A model generated the notes under the pieces. The model was not told the DNA's origin, made no database searches, and saw only the letters and a list, made by a program, of their open reading frames with translations. 15,662 nt of DNA from Acetobacteraceae bacterium (GTDB lineage Bacteria > Pseudomonadota > Alphaproteobacteria > Acetobacterales > Acetobacteraceae), in assembly GCA_947476855.1 (NCBI GenBank), contig CANJSR010000056.1, positions 1 to 15,662 on the forward strand. The letters are read 5' to 3'. Position numbers and translations under genes: made by a program. Each line of letters opens with the position of its first letter. Within the stretch, counting starts at the first letter, position 1. Below are positions 1 to 7,842 of the stretch, piece after piece.

Positions 1-825
1 CGCTATGCCGGCGCCACCGTCGTCGTGAAATACGGCGGCCACGCGATGGGAGAGGAGCATCTCGCCCTCGAATTCGGCCGCGACATCGCGCTGCTGAAGC
101 AGGTCGGCATCAACCCCGTCATCGTCCATGGCGGCGGGCCGCAGATCAGCGCGATGCTCAAGCGCCTGTCGGTGCCATCCAACTTCATCGACGGCCTGCG
201 CGTCACCGACGCCGCGACGGTCGAGGTCGTTGAGATGGTCCTCGCCGGCACCGTCAACAAATACGTGGCCAACCTGATCACCCAGGCCGGCGCCCTGGCC
301 GTGGGCATCTCCGGCAAGGATGGCGGCATGATCCGCGCCCAGAAGGTGCGGCGGATGAAGAAGGACCCGGCGACCGGCGTGGAAGCTGAAATTGACCTCG
401 GCTTCGTGGGGGAGCCCGCGCATGTCGATGTCCGCGTGATCCATGCCCTGACCGGCGGCGGGCTTGTACCGGTGATCGCGCCGGTGGGCGTCGACGCGGA
501 GGGCCAGACCTACAACATCAACGCCGACACCGTGGCCGCCGCTGTCGCCGGCGCGCTGAATGCCACCCGCCTGCTGATGCTGACCGACGTGCCGGGCGTG
601 CTGGACAAGGACAAGAACCTGATCCCGGAACTGTCCCTGGGCGACGTCGACGGCCTGATCGCCGACGGCACGATCACCGGCGGCATGATCCCCAAGGTCG
701 AAAACTGCGTCGAGGCGGTGAAATGGGGCGTGAAGGGCGCGGTCATCCTCGATGGCCGGGTCCAGCACGCCTGCCTTCTGGAACTGTTCACCGAGACGGG
801 ACGCGGGACCCTGATCCGCCGCTGA
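1..825 (+). CDS. argB: Acetylglutamate kinase (ArgB), 5'-truncated by the window edge
   Basis: N-acetyl-L-glutamate kinase phosphorylates N-acetylglutamate with ATP, the second step of arginine biosynthesis, in the cytoplasm. The frame is open from base 1 (Arg-Tyr-Ala-Gly...), so the start codon lies upstream; the GTG at 25 is an internal valine. 274 residues are visible, against roughly 290-305 for the family, so about 20-30 N-terminal residues are missing. Visible family motifs are [11 protein letters not shown] (phosphate-binding Lys), [40 protein letters not shown] and [17 protein letters not shown]. The N-terminal helix that marks the arginine-inhibited class would be in the missing part, so feedback sensitivity cannot be judged. 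The last 38 bases overlap the 3' end of the convergent DUF2336 gene. Family assignment is essentially certain. Confidence 0.98.
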   Translation, partial: RYAGATVVVKYGGHAMGEEHLALEFGRDIALLKQVGINPVIVHGGGPQISAMLKRLSVPSNFIDGLRVTDAATVEVVEMVLAGTVNKYVANLITQAGALAVGISGKDGGMIRAQKVRRMKKDPATGVEAEIDLGFVGEPAHVDVRVIHALTGGGLVPVIAPVGVDAEGQTYNINADTVAAAVAGALNATRLLMLTDVPGVLDKDKNLIPELSLGDVDGLIADGTITGGMIPKVENCVEAVKWGVKGAVILDGRVQHACLLELFTETGRGTLIRR

Positions 826-2008
826 ACCAGGCCTTGGCCGCGGGCTCGGACGCCGCGGCCGTGGTCAGGAATTCGAGCTGCCATTTCATCTCCTCGACCG
901 CCAACGGGAAGCTGTCGCCGGGGCCGGGGGCGATGATGGCGCCGGGAGCGACCTTGGCCAGCAAGGTCTGCAGCGCGACCGCGACCCGCATCGGCAGCCC
1001 GGCCTTCCAGGTCAGGGCCACCAGCCCCTTGGCGCTGCGCAGCGTCGCCGCCTGCTCGACCAGGGCGAGATCGACCCCCGCCCGTGTCGCCAGCAGCGTC
1101 ATCGCGAACCTGGCATCCCCGTTGCGGGCCGCGTCCAGCAACTGATCGACGACCTGATCCCGGAGCGGGGTCACCGCCGGATCGGCCGCCACCGGGTCGC
1201 GGGCGCCCTGCACCCCGCCGTCCAGCCGCCGGCGGAGGCGCTGGCGGAAATCCTCGCCCGTGTCGGCGCGCGCGGCCAGCACCTCCAGCAGATGGCTCGT
1301 CACGATCTCCGACAGCGCCCGGATCGCGCTCGGCGGCAGCAAAGGGCGGCGCACCAGGGGATCGTGCCAGGCCTCGTGCTCCGCGGCCTGGTCGATCAGG
1401 GCATCCAGGGTGGCCTCCCGGATCTGCGCCGACTGGTTGTTGAGCAGGGCCTTGATCGCCTCGTCATCCGCGCTCGCCGCGATGGCGTCCGACACCGTCT
1501 CGGGCAGGTTGGCCCTGCTGGCGACCGCGACCCTTGTGCCGGTCGAGGGCGCGCTGGCCACCAGCGCCACCAGATCAGCCGGGGTGAGCATGGGAGAGAA
1601 CAGGATCACCGGCTCGCACACCGTCACCTGCGGGTCCTGCGCCAGATGCAGGATCAGGGTGCGGGGGGCGTCGGGCATGCCCTTCACCTCCTCGGCGATG
1701 GCGGCCCGAACCCGTTCGGCCTGGTCGGCCGCGAGCTGGGTCAGCATGGCCCAGGTCTGCTGGCGCAGCGCCTCCCGCTCCGCCGCCGAAAGGGTGGGCA
1801 CCAAAGACCCCAGCTTGCGGGCCAGCAAGGCGCGGACCCGTTCGTCCGCATCATGCAGCAGGGCCGCGTCGGCATCCGCCGGGGCCGCGGGATTGAGCGC
1901 GATGCTGGCCCGGACGGTCACCGACGGGTCCCGCGCCAGACGCGCCAGCACGGCGGGATCGGTCGAGGCGCCCGCGCCCAGCCGCACCCGAACAGCCTCG
2001 GTTTCCAT
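788..2008 (-). CDS. DUF2336 domain-containing protein
   Basis: Predicted 406-residue protein, rich in Ala, Leu and Arg, resembling alphaproteobacterial DUF2336 proteins of unknown function. The N-terminal half shows HEAT-like helical repeats ([20 protein letters not shown], then [15 protein letters not shown]), followed by more helical repeats with a conserved look ([32 protein letters not shown]). There is no signal peptide or membrane segment, so it is probably cytosolic. I start it at ATG 2008 ([11 protein letters not shown]), because GGAGG lies 10 bases upstream and the ATG shares its A with the TGA stop of the diguanylate cyclase gene (TGATG). A TTG 30 bases upstream in the same frame is less likely. 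The overlap implies co-translation with the cyclase, which makes a role in the same signalling pathway plausible, though this is inference. The 3' end runs 38 bases into the convergent argB. Confidence 0.85.
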   Translation of the reverse strand: METEAVRVRLGAGASTDPAVLARLARDPSVTVRASIALNPAAPADADAALLHDADERVRALLARKLGSLVPTLSAAEREALRQQTWAMLTQLAADQAERVRAAIAEEVKGMPDAPRTLILHLAQDPQVTVCEPVILFSPMLTPADLVALVASAPSTGTRVAVASRANLPETVSDAIAASADDEAIKALLNNQSAQIREATLDALIDQAAEHEAWHDPLVRRPLLPPSAIRALSEIVTSHLLEVLAARADTGEDFRQRLRRRLDGGVQGARDPVAADPAVTPLRDQVVDQLLDAARNGDARFAMTLLATRAGVDLALVEQAATLRSAKGLVALTWKAGLPMRVAVALQTLLAKVAPGAIIAPGPGDSFPLAVEEMKWQLEFLTTAAASEPAAKAWFSGGSGSRVPSR

Positions 2009-3444
2009 CAGGTCGGATCCTCCAGGGAGACGCGCCAATGGCCCCTGCCATGGCGCTTGACTTCATACATGGCCATGTCCGCCCGCCGGATGACGCTGTC
2101 CAAGGGCTCATGCCCGCCACCACGGCGGCAGGCGATCCCGATGGACATGCCCACGCGCGGGGCGTCCGGGCCGAGCAGTTCGGCGATCTCCTTGGGCAGT
2201 GCCTCCCGCAGGGCATCGGCCCGTTCGGCCGCCGTCATGTGGTCGACGCCGTTCATCCAGACCGCGAACTCATCCCCGCCGAGGCGAGCCACCAGGTCGG
2301 TCGGGCGCACCACCCGGCGGAGCAGGTCCGCCGCCGCGACCAGCACCCGGTCCCCGGCCTCATGCCCCATGGCATCGTTGACCGCCTTGAAGTGGTCCAT
2401 GTCGGCGAACATCAGCGTCCCCGGCTCATCATCCCGGTCCAGCCGGTCCACGTGCCGTTCCAGCTCCTCCATGAAGGCGCGGCGGTTCAGCAGGGCGGTC
2501 AGCGGGTCGGTCCGGGCCTGGCGGTGCATCTCCCGCTGGATCGCCTCGTGCTCCAGCACCATGCGGATCACGTTGGTCGCGGTCAGCAGCAGCATCCGGT
2601 CATCCTGGTCCCAGGCGCGGATGCCGGACCCGACGTCCTCGGCCGGGTCATGCCCCCGGGCCGTCCGCCAGACGGCGATGCCGCCAAAGGCGCCGAACCG
2701 GGTCTCGCATCCCGCCATCAGGACGGGACGCCCGTCGATGCCGGTCGCCTGGCCAAGCTGGTCGGGAGACACGGGCAGCATGGCGGACAGGGTCGGCCGC
2801 ATCCGCTCCGCCCCCTGCCCGGCGTGATGGGCGATCCGCGACATGCCGCTTTCCCCGACATCCAGGACCACCGCCGCGCCCTCGGCCCCCACCGCGTCGA
2901 CCAGGGATTCGAGCGCGGCCTTCATCATCCGCGGCGCCAGGACCTCGTGGCTGGTGCGGCGCAGGATGTGCTCCAGCACCTCTCCACGCCGGAGCGCCGC
3001 GGCCATGCGGGCGCCCTGGGCATCGGCCTCGGTCATGTCGACGCCCAGGCCGCGCACGCCGACCACCGCGCCGGTGCGGTCGGTGATCGGCATCGCGGCG
3101 ATCGTCAGGCAGGCGGACCCGCCATCCCCGCGCCGCAGCCAGGTGCGCCGGTGACGGACCGGGGCAGTGACGCGGAAGGGGTCGAAGCCCGCGCCCTCCA
3201 CCAGCAGCCGTTCGGCGGGCTGGCCGATCAGGCTGGCGCTGGACCAGCCGAGGGCGGGATCGGGGATGACGAAGATCAGCCGCCCCCAGGCATCGGTTTC
3301 AAAGGCGAAGTCAGCGGACACGGTCACCAGGTCGCGCCAGCGCTGCCGGCTGTCCAGCAGGGCGCCGCGCAGGGAATCGGCGCCGGCAAAGCCGGACAGC
3401 GGCAGGTTCGCCGGGGCGAGGGTCGGGGGCGAGGAATCGGACAT
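2008..3444 (-). CDS. Diguanylate cyclase with PAS and GAF-like sensory regions
   Basis: Predicted 478-residue cytosolic protein that makes c-di-GMP from two GTP. Residues about 37-140 look like a PAS domain (FAFETDAWGRLIFV...VVGVRGLGVDMTEAD). Residues about 155-295 look like a GAF-type region, after a likely linker helix. Residues about 305-470 form the GGDEF domain: TDPLTALLNRRAF, the metal-binding FADMDHFKAVND at 346-357, and the signature RLGGDEFAV with GGDEF at 389-393. An inhibitory-site motif RxxD (RPTD, 380-383) sits exactly five residues before GGDEF, so product inhibition is expected and the enzyme looks active. There is no EAL or HD-GYP domain and no membrane segment. The signal sensed by the PAS/GAF part cannot be read from sequence. 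It is first in a unit with the DUF2336 gene, whose start overlaps this stop. The ATG at 3444 has no strong Shine-Dalgarno sequence, so the exact start is less sure. Confidence 0.93.
   Translation of the reverse strand: MSDSSPPTLAPANLPLSGFAGADSLRGALLDSRQRWRDLVTVSADFAFETDAWGRLIFVIPDPALGWSSASLIGQPAERLLVEGAGFDPFRVTAPVRHRRTWLRRGDGGSACLTIAAMPITDRTGAVVGVRGLGVDMTEADAQGARMAAALRRGEVLEHILRRTSHEVLAPRMMKAALESLVDAVGAEGAAVVLDVGESGMSRIAHHAGQGAERMRPTLSAMLPVSPDQLGQATGIDGRPVLMAGCETRFGAFGGIAVWRTARGHDPAEDVGSGIRAWDQDDRMLLLTATNVIRMVLEHEAIQREMHRQARTDPLTALLNRRAFMEELERHVDRLDRDDEPGTLMFADMDHFKAVNDAMGHEAGDRVLVAAADLLRRVVRPTDLVARLGGDEFAVWMNGVDHMTAAERADALREALPKEIAELLGPDAPRVGMSIGIACRRGGGHEPLDSVIRRADMAMYEVKRHGRGHWRVSLEDPT
2019..2023 (-). 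promoter_or_regulatory. Ribosome binding site deciding the DUF2336 start
   Basis: Read on the minus strand this is GGAGG, 10 bases upstream of ATG 2008. It lies inside the last codons of the diguanylate cyclase gene. Together with the TGATG overlap it supports ATG 2008 over the upstream TTG and suggests translational coupling. Confidence 0.7.
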
Positions 3445-3567
3445 GCGGGGACGGGTTCCATCCGGGGTGCCCCGATTGAACCCGCAACCACTTAACGAAA
3501 GGTTGCCAGCGTGAAAGATTCCTGCGGATCGGACGAAATATTTGTCAGACCCTGACCGCGGGCCGCC
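3445..3567. other. Intergenic stretch between the cyclase and aldolase-family genes
   Basis: These 123 bases separate two minus-strand genes and should hold the cyclase promoter and the end of the aldolase-family transcript. They are locally A/T-richer than the flanks (around 3488-3545), as expected of a promoter. I see no convincing -35/-10 pair and no hairpin followed by a T-run. Confidence 0.4.
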
Positions 3568-4335
3568 TCAGGTGGCGTAGTCGGGCTCCTCCCGGTCCAG
3601 CACCCGGCGCCAGGCGTCCAGATGCAGGCGGGCGTCGAAGCGGTCGCCCCAGGCGCCGGACCAGCGGCGGCGCATGCCATCCGGCAATTCCCGCAACGCC
3701 CGCCCGGTCGACATCGCCGTGACCTGGTACATGGCGGTCCGTTCGGCGATGAAGCACTCATCAAAGGCGTCATGCACGGTCGGACCCACCACGGTCACGC
3801 CATGCCCGCCCATCAGCAGGATCGACCGGTCCCCCAGGGCGGCGGCGAGGCGATCCCCCTCCGCATGGCTGTCGGCCGGGGCGACGCCCGCGTCATCAAT
3901 CGCGATCCGGTCGTTCAGCATCAGGTTGTTGTGGTGGGAGAGCGTCACCTCCGGCTCCTTCAGCATCGACAGAGCGGTCAGGTACCGCGGATGGACATGG
4001 ATCACGCAGGTCGCGGCCGGGTTTTGCAGATGGATGCGGGCATGGATGTGGAAGGCGACCTTCCGTAGCTCCCCGCTGCCGCGCAGCACGTTCCCGTCCA
4101 GGTCACACACGATCAAAGAACTGGCCGTCAGCTCCTGAAACAGCAGCCCGCGCGGGTTGATCAGGAAGGTCGGCCGATCATCCCCCGGCCGGGGCGGCAA
4201 CATCAGCGAGTTGTGGTTGCCGATCTGCTCATTCCAGCCCAACCGGGCGGCCACGCGAAAAACCGCGGCCATGTCACAACGCAGACGCCACTCCTCGGCC
4301 TCGGTCGAGGAAAAAGACGCTGAAACGGCGGTCAT
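3568..4335 (-). CDS. Class II aldolase/adducin family protein
   Basis: Predicted 255-residue cytosolic protein of the class II aldolase/adducin fold. It has the early GNHNSLMLP segment (about 39-47), the metal-ligand pair in VIHVHPRYLTALS (His113 and His115) and the third ligand in LLMGGHGVTVVGPT (His178). In classical zinc aldolases such as FucA the catalytic Glu lies four residues before a conserved His in the motif SEWRFH. The matching position here (RKVAFH, 91-96) is Lys92, so a canonical aldol cleavage mechanism is doubtful. This subfamily of adducin-like bacterial proteins is common and mostly uncharacterised, so no substrate is proposed. The ATG at 4335 is preceded by AGGGG at a spacing of about 9. 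The gene is divergent from the FAD-linked dehydrogenase at 4697, which could allow shared regulation, but the space between them is filled by a large repeat element. Confidence 0.9.
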   Translation of the reverse strand: MTAVSASFSSTEAEEWRLRCDMAAVFRVAARLGWNEQIGNHNSLMLPPRPGDDRPTFLINPRGLLFQELTASSLIVCDLDGNVLRGSGELRKVAFHIHARIHLQNPAATCVIHVHPRYLTALSMLKEPEVTLSHHNNLMLNDRIAIDDAGVAPADSHAEGDRLAAALGDRSILLMGGHGVTVVGPTVHDAFDECFIAERTAMYQVTAMSTGRALRELPDGMRRRWSGAWGDRFDARLHLDAWRRVLDREEPDYAT

Positions 4336-4696
4336 GGCCTGATACCCCTGGCTGCGGAACGAGGCCGGATCGTGGCCGAGCGGGCGGGCTTGGGCAAGGG
4401 AAGGGCTGGGGTTTCACCCCAGACCCCACCAGGGGCTTTGCCCCTGGACCCCACCAAAGGCCGACGGCCTTTGGAAACCATTGGTTGGTGGGATGACGGG
4501 AGGGGCCAACCCGGACCCATCAACGCCACGGTCGGCCCCTCCCGTCATCCCACCAATGAGCGGTTCCAAGGGCTCCGCCCTTGGTGGGGGTCGAGGGGGC
4601 AAAGCCCCTCGCGGGGTTTGGGGCGGAGCCCCAACGCTCCCTTGCCACGCCGCCCGCCTCGGGCCAAATCTGCGCCGCCGTATCAGGGGACGTTTC
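4336..4696. other. 361-base divergent intergenic region
   Basis: No gene is supported here. Short open frames on both strands are low-complexity translations of the GC-rich palindromes. The region must contain the promoters of the aldolase-family gene (minus) and the FAD-linked dehydrogenase (plus), probably in the outer ~60-70 bases on each side. I see no clear -35/-10 pairs. The central 230 bases are the inverted-repeat element listed separately. AGGGGA at 4685-4690 is the likely ribosome binding site of the dehydrogenase. Confidence 0.7.
4406..4635. repeat. Large composite inverted-repeat (REP-like) element
   Basis: Two arms of about 100 bases (4406-4507 and 4534-4635) are reverse complements of each other along nearly their whole length. 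The inner 23 bp match perfectly (4485-4507 with 4534-4556) around a 26-base loop. Each arm also contains small hairpins. On the left these are TGGGG/CCCCA (4407-4421), CAGGGGC/GCCCCTG (4430-4446) and AAAGGCC/GGCCTTT (4456-4472). On the right they are CCAAGGGC/GCCCTTGG (4566-4584) and GGGGC/GCCCC (4596-4608). GC-rich repeats with such 'ggggctttgcccc' cores are dispersed in many acetic-acid-bacterium-type genomes (general knowledge). The structure looks like two copies of one repeat unit inserted head to head. Function is unknown; bidirectional termination or nucleoid-protein binding are possibilities. Confidence 0.85.
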
Positions 4697-6073
4697 ATGC
4701 CAGTCGATACCGTGATCGAAGCCGCCCGTGCCTTTCTGGGCGACCGCATCACCACCAACGCCACGTTGCGCGACCATCACAGCCACGGCCAGGACACCCA
4801 GACCCCGGTCCTGCCCGACGCCGTCGCCTTCGTTGAAACGTCCGAGGAGGTGGCGCGTCTCCTCGCCCTCTGCCACGCCGACCGCGTCCCGGTCGTGCCC
4901 TGGGGCGCCGGCACGTCTCTGGAAGGTCATGTGACCCCCGTCCGCGGCGGCATCACCATCGACCTCTCCCGCATGACCCGCATCATCGACATCAGCCAGC
5001 CGGACATGGACTGCCGGGTCGAGGCGGGCGTGACGCGGGAGCAGTTGAACACCCATCTGCGTGATGCCGGCCTGTTCTTCCCGGTCGATCCGGGCACCGC
5101 GGCCTGCACGATCGGCGGCATGTGCGCGACCCGTGCCTCCGGCACCAACGCCGTCCGCTACGGCACGATCCGGGAAAACGTGATGGGCCTCACCGTCGCC
5201 ATGCCGGATGGCCGCGTCATCCGCACCGGCGGGCGAGTCCGCAAATCCGCCACCGGCTACGACCTCACCCGGCTGTTCATCGGCTCGGAGGGCACGCTGG
5301 GCATCATCACCGAAATCCAGCTTCGCCTGCACGGCATCCCAGAGGCGATGTCGTCGGCCACCTGCCAGTTTCCCTCCCTGAAGGACGCGGTCGAAACGGT
5401 CATCGCCATCCTGCAATGCGGCATCCCGGTCGCGCGGATGGAGCTGCTGGATGAGGTCCAGATGGCCGCCTGCATCGACTATTCCAAGCTGGAGGGCCTG
5501 GACCCCGTCCCGACCTTGTTCTTCGAATTCCACGGCACCCCCGCCGGCGTGCAGGAACAGGCCCAGCAGGCGGAGGAGATCGCCCAGGGCTTCGAGGCCA
5601 AGGGCTTCCGCTGGGCCACTGACGCCGCCGACCGCAACAAGCTCTGGCAGGCGCGCCACGACGCGCTCTGGGCCTGCTTGGCGCTGAAACCCGGCCTGAA
5701 GGGCATCGCCACCGACGCGATCGTGCCGATTTCCCGGCTGAACGAGGCGATCCTGGGCGCGAAGGAGGACATCAAGGCCTCCGGCCTGACCGCGCCGATC
5801 GTCGGGCATGTCGGCGACGGCAACTTCCACACCGTGATCCTGGTCCCGAACGAACTGGACGGCCTGGCCCGCGCCTGGGAACTGGACAAGAAGATCGTCG
5901 CCCGCGCTTTGGCCTTGGGCGGGTCGTGCAGCGGAGAGCACGGGGTCGGGATCGGCAAGCGGGAATTCCTGGAACAGGAACACGGCACCGAGGCGCTGGC
6001 CGTCATGCGCTCGGTCAAGCAGGCGTTCGATCCGCGCGGGATCATGAACCCCGGCAAGATCTTCCTGAACTGA
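4697..6073 (+). CDS. FAD-linked oxidase, D-lactate dehydrogenase (cytochrome)/glycolate oxidase type
   Basis: Predicted 458-residue flavoprotein of the vanillyl-alcohol-oxidase/GlcD superfamily. It probably oxidises D-lactate or a related 2-hydroxy acid to the 2-keto acid and passes electrons to cytochrome c or quinone. The N-terminal FAD-binding domain has VPWGAGTSLEGH (67-78) and VDPGTAACTIGGMCATRASG (130-149). TGYDLTRLFIGSEGTLGIITE (186-206) follows. The C-terminal FAD-oxidase domain has the metal-ligand motif GHVGDGNFH (370-378), then SGEHGVGIGKR (412-422) and the closing RGIMNPGKIF. Length fits the D-lactate dehydrogenase branch (about 450-480). I start at ATG 4697, after AGGGGA at a spacing of 6. 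The frame stays open farther upstream only by reading through the repeat element. D-lactate versus glycolate as substrate cannot be settled here; absence of glcE/glcF neighbours favours the single-subunit enzyme. Confidence 0.92.
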   Translation: MPVDTVIEAARAFLGDRITTNATLRDHHSHGQDTQTPVLPDAVAFVETSEEVARLLALCHADRVPVVPWGAGTSLEGHVTPVRGGITIDLSRMTRIIDISQPDMDCRVEAGVTREQLNTHLRDAGLFFPVDPGTAACTIGGMCATRASGTNAVRYGTIRENVMGLTVAMPDGRVIRTGGRVRKSATGYDLTRLFIGSEGTLGIITEIQLRLHGIPEAMSSATCQFPSLKDAVETVIAILQCGIPVARMELLDEVQMAACIDYSKLEGLDPVPTLFFEFHGTPAGVQEQAQQAEEIAQGFEAKGFRWATDAADRNKLWQARHDALWACLALKPGLKGIATDAIVPISRLNEAILGAKEDIKASGLTAPIVGHVGDGNFHTVILVPNELDGLARAWELDKKIVARALALGGSCSGEHGVGIGKREFLEQEHGTEALAVMRSVKQAFDPRGIMNPGKIFLN

Positions 6074-6208
6074 GATCCGGAGACCCGGGGGGGGGCGGGA
6101 GAGGACGCACCCTTCCCCCCGCCGCACCACGTAGCCCTGAGATGATGGTAAACCCGCACGGCACGGCGGCCATTCCGGCCGTCGCCCCAAAGGCGTGGTT
6201 CCGGCTGA

Positions 6209-6221
6209 GTGAATAATTCAC
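6209..6221. promoter_or_regulatory. Inverted repeat GTGAAT-A-ATTCAC upstream of the regulator gene
   Basis: Perfect 6-bp arms around one central base, in an A/T-rich patch of otherwise very GC-rich DNA, 98 bases before the regulator start codon. The spacing and symmetry fit a dimeric transcription factor site. No particular factor is implied. Confidence 0.4.
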
Positions 6222-6302
6222 ATTGCACCTGCGAAGAGGACGGGTAAACTCCCACCACATCAGGCGGTCACGTGGCGAATTTCACTAAACGCCGCGCGGA
6301 TT

Positions 6303-6318
6303 TGTAAAGGATGTAAAG
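6303..6318 (+). promoter_or_regulatory. Direct repeat TGTAAAG x2 overlapping the regulator's translation start
   Basis: TGTAAAG occurs at 6303-6309 and 6312-6318, nine bases apart, ending directly before ATG 6319. The GGA in the middle (6309-6311) is also the probable ribosome binding site. Regulators of the RamB/ScfR group are reported to bind short AAAG/TTTGCAAA-like sites, and often their own promoters. This could be an autoregulatory operator, which is inference. Confidence 0.35.
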
Positions 6319-7722
6319 ATGGCCCGGGCCGTCATCGGTCGCACCGTCCGTCGCCTTCGCACCGAACGGAGCCTCTCCCAGCAGGCACTCGCCACCCGAC
6401 TGGGCATTTCCGCCAGCTACCTGAACCTGATCGAGCACGACCAACGCGCCGTCACCGCCTCCCTTCTCATCAAGCTCGGCGAGACCCTGGCCGTCGACCT
6501 GCGGGAACTGTCCGGCAACACCGAACGCCAGCTATACGCCGGCCTGCGGGAGGCATTGACCGATCCGTTGCTGGGCGCGGAAGCGGTGTCGGACACCGAG
6601 ATCGAAGCCCTCGCCAGCAGCAGCCCCAACGCCGGACGCGCGGTTCTTGCCCTGTATCGGGCCTGGCGCGTGGCGCGGGAGGACGCGGGCGGGATCGCGC
6701 TCCCCTCCGGCCGCCGCATCCTGCTGCCGAATGAGGAAACGCGGGATTTCTTCGACGACCGCGCCAACCATTTCCCCGCTTTGGAAACCATGGCGGAAAC
6801 CCTGGTCGCCGAACTCGGCGCCGGCGCACCGTCCGAGATGAACCACGCCATCGCCGAACGCCTGCGCCGGACGCACGGCCTGACCGTCACCGTCGGCCCC
6901 CTCGACTCCGCCCTACGCCGCTACGACCCCGCCGCTCGGCATTTGTATCTGTCCGAGTCCCTGCCCCGGGAAAGCCGTGGGTTCCACATGGCGTTTCAGT
7001 TGGCGATGCTGGAAGCGCGTGACACGGTCGAGCAGGTGCTGGCCGAGGCCGAACCGTCCAGCCAGGAAGCCGCGATGCTGATCCGCATCGGCCTGCTGAA
7101 CTACATCGCCGGCGCCCTGCTGATGCCCTATGCGGCCTATCGCGACGCCGCGATGACCCTGCGCCATGATATGGAGGCGGTCGCGGCGCGCTTCGGCGTG
7201 TCCTACGAACAGGCGTGCCACCGGCTCTCGACCCTGCAACGCAGCGGGGCGCGGGGCGTGCCGTTCTTCTTTCTGCGCGTCGATCCGGCGGGGAACGTGT
7301 CGAAGCGGTTTTCGGCCGCCGGGTTCCCGTTTGCGCGCTATGGAGGCTCCTGCCCGCGCTGGGTGGTGCACACCGCCTTCGCCCAGCCCGGCACCGTACG
7401 GGTGCAGGTCGCCGAACTGCCGGACGGGGCGGCCTATCTGTGCTTTGCCCGCGCAATCCCACGCGCGGCGACACGATGGGGGGAGCCTCGGCCGATCCAT
7501 GTGATCGCCATGGGTTGCGCGCTGATGCATGCATCCGATGTTGTCTATGCGGACGGGCTGGACCTGGAGCGGGCGAAGGTGGGCATCGGCCTGTCTTGCC
7601 GCCTCTGTGACCGCCCCGACTGCCGCAGCAGGGCCTTCCCGCCGCTGGAGCATCGTTTGGCCCTGGACCCGGGGACGGCGGGGGCGTCACCCTATCGGTT
7701 CGAGGTCCGCAAGCCGCGATAA
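6319..7722 (+). CDS. XRE-family regulator of the ScfR/RamB (short-chain fatty acyl) type
   Basis: Predicted 467-residue cytosolic transcription factor. Residues about 8-62 are an XRE helix-turn-helix (RRLRTERSLSQQALATRLGI, then SASYLNLIEHDQR). The middle part (about 140-280) resembles the ImmA/IrrE domain, but where a peptidase would have HExxH it reads FHMAFQLAMLE (222-232), so protease activity is not expected. The C-terminal part is the DUF2083-type region, ending in SCRLCDRPDCRSRAFPPLEH with Cys427, Cys430 and Cys435 and an earlier Cys400. Proteins of this architecture control acetate, propionate and glyoxylate-pathway genes in response to acyl-CoA in actinobacteria and alphaproteobacteria (family knowledge). 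The start follows a GGA-containing site and two TGTAAAG repeats. Its target genes are not evident here. The upstream lactate-type dehydrogenase or the gene itself are candidates. Confidence 0.9.
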   Translation: MARAVIGRTVRRLRTERSLSQQALATRLGISASYLNLIEHDQRAVTASLLIKLGETLAVDLRELSGNTERQLYAGLREALTDPLLGAEAVSDTEIEALASSSPNAGRAVLALYRAWRVAREDAGGIALPSGRRILLPNEETRDFFDDRANHFPALETMAETLVAELGAGAPSEMNHAIAERLRRTHGLTVTVGPLDSALRRYDPAARHLYLSESLPRESRGFHMAFQLAMLEARDTVEQVLAEAEPSSQEAAMLIRIGLLNYIAGALLMPYAAYRDAAMTLRHDMEAVAARFGVSYEQACHRLSTLQRSGARGVPFFFLRVDPAGNVSKRFSAAGFPFARYGGSCPRWVVHTAFAQPGTVRVQVAELPDGAAYLCFARAIPRAATRWGEPRPIHVIAMGCALMHASDVVYADGLDLERAKVGIGLSCRLCDRPDCRSRAFPPLEHRLALDPGTAGASPYRFEVRKPR

Positions 7723-7774
7723 TCGGGCCTCGCGCCTTTGATCGGCCTGGAGCACCCGCCCCCTCCCCCCGTCA

Positions 7775-7794
7775 TGGCGGCCGAAGGGCCGCCA
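7775..7794. terminator. Hairpin downstream of the regulator gene
   Basis: TGGCGGCC and GGCCGCCA form an 8-bp stem around a 4-base loop, 52 bases after the TAA of the XRE-family gene. There is no following T-run, so it may be a weak or factor-dependent terminator or a fragment of a dispersed palindrome. Confidence 0.4.
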
Positions 7795-7802
7795 CCCACG
7801 TC

Positions 7803-7834
7803 TTCATCGCGCCCCAGTTTCATCGCGCCCCAGT
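7803..7834 (+). repeat. Perfect tandem duplication of 16 bp
   Basis: TTCATCGCGCCCCAGT occurs twice back to back (7803-7818 and 7819-7834) in the short gap before the NagA-family gene. It could be a slippage product or a paired binding site. No other copy was noticed in the window. Confidence 0.85.
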
Positions 7835-7842
7835 CGAAAACC

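Larger units (their letters stand above)
6074..6318. other. 245-base intergenic region with hairpins and promoter-like sequence
   Basis: No gene is supported. It opens with a run of nine G (6087-6095), followed by a C-run (6115-6120) that could pair with it. A second hairpin lies at 6164-6184 (CGGCGGCC / GGCCGTCG, one G-T pair, 5-base loop). Either could end the dehydrogenase transcript, but neither is followed by a T-run. The A/T-richer part from about 6205 to 6318 carries the two candidate operator motifs listed separately and is the expected promoter of the XRE-family regulator. Confidence 0.5.

Noticed and set aside
2038..3495. Plus-strand open frames opposite the diguanylate cyclase
   Set aside because: The minus-strand frame carries clear PAS and GGDEF motifs. 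The plus frame is His/Pro/Gly/Arg-rich, with no recognisable domain, as expected for a shadow in high-GC DNA.
4481..4696. Extension of the FAD-linked dehydrogenase upstream to 4481
   Set aside because: The extra 72 residues would be translated from the palindromic repeat element and match nothing in the family. ATG 4697 has a ribosome site and gives the usual family length.
4372..4836. Small open frames within the divergent intergenic repeat
   Set aside because: They are Pro/Gly/Arg-rich translations of nested palindromes, present on both strands because the element is an inverted repeat.
6085..6122. Rho-independent terminator after the FAD-linked dehydrogenase
   Set aside because: A G-run and a C-run could pair, but the stem is imperfect and no T-run follows, so I do not list it as a terminator.
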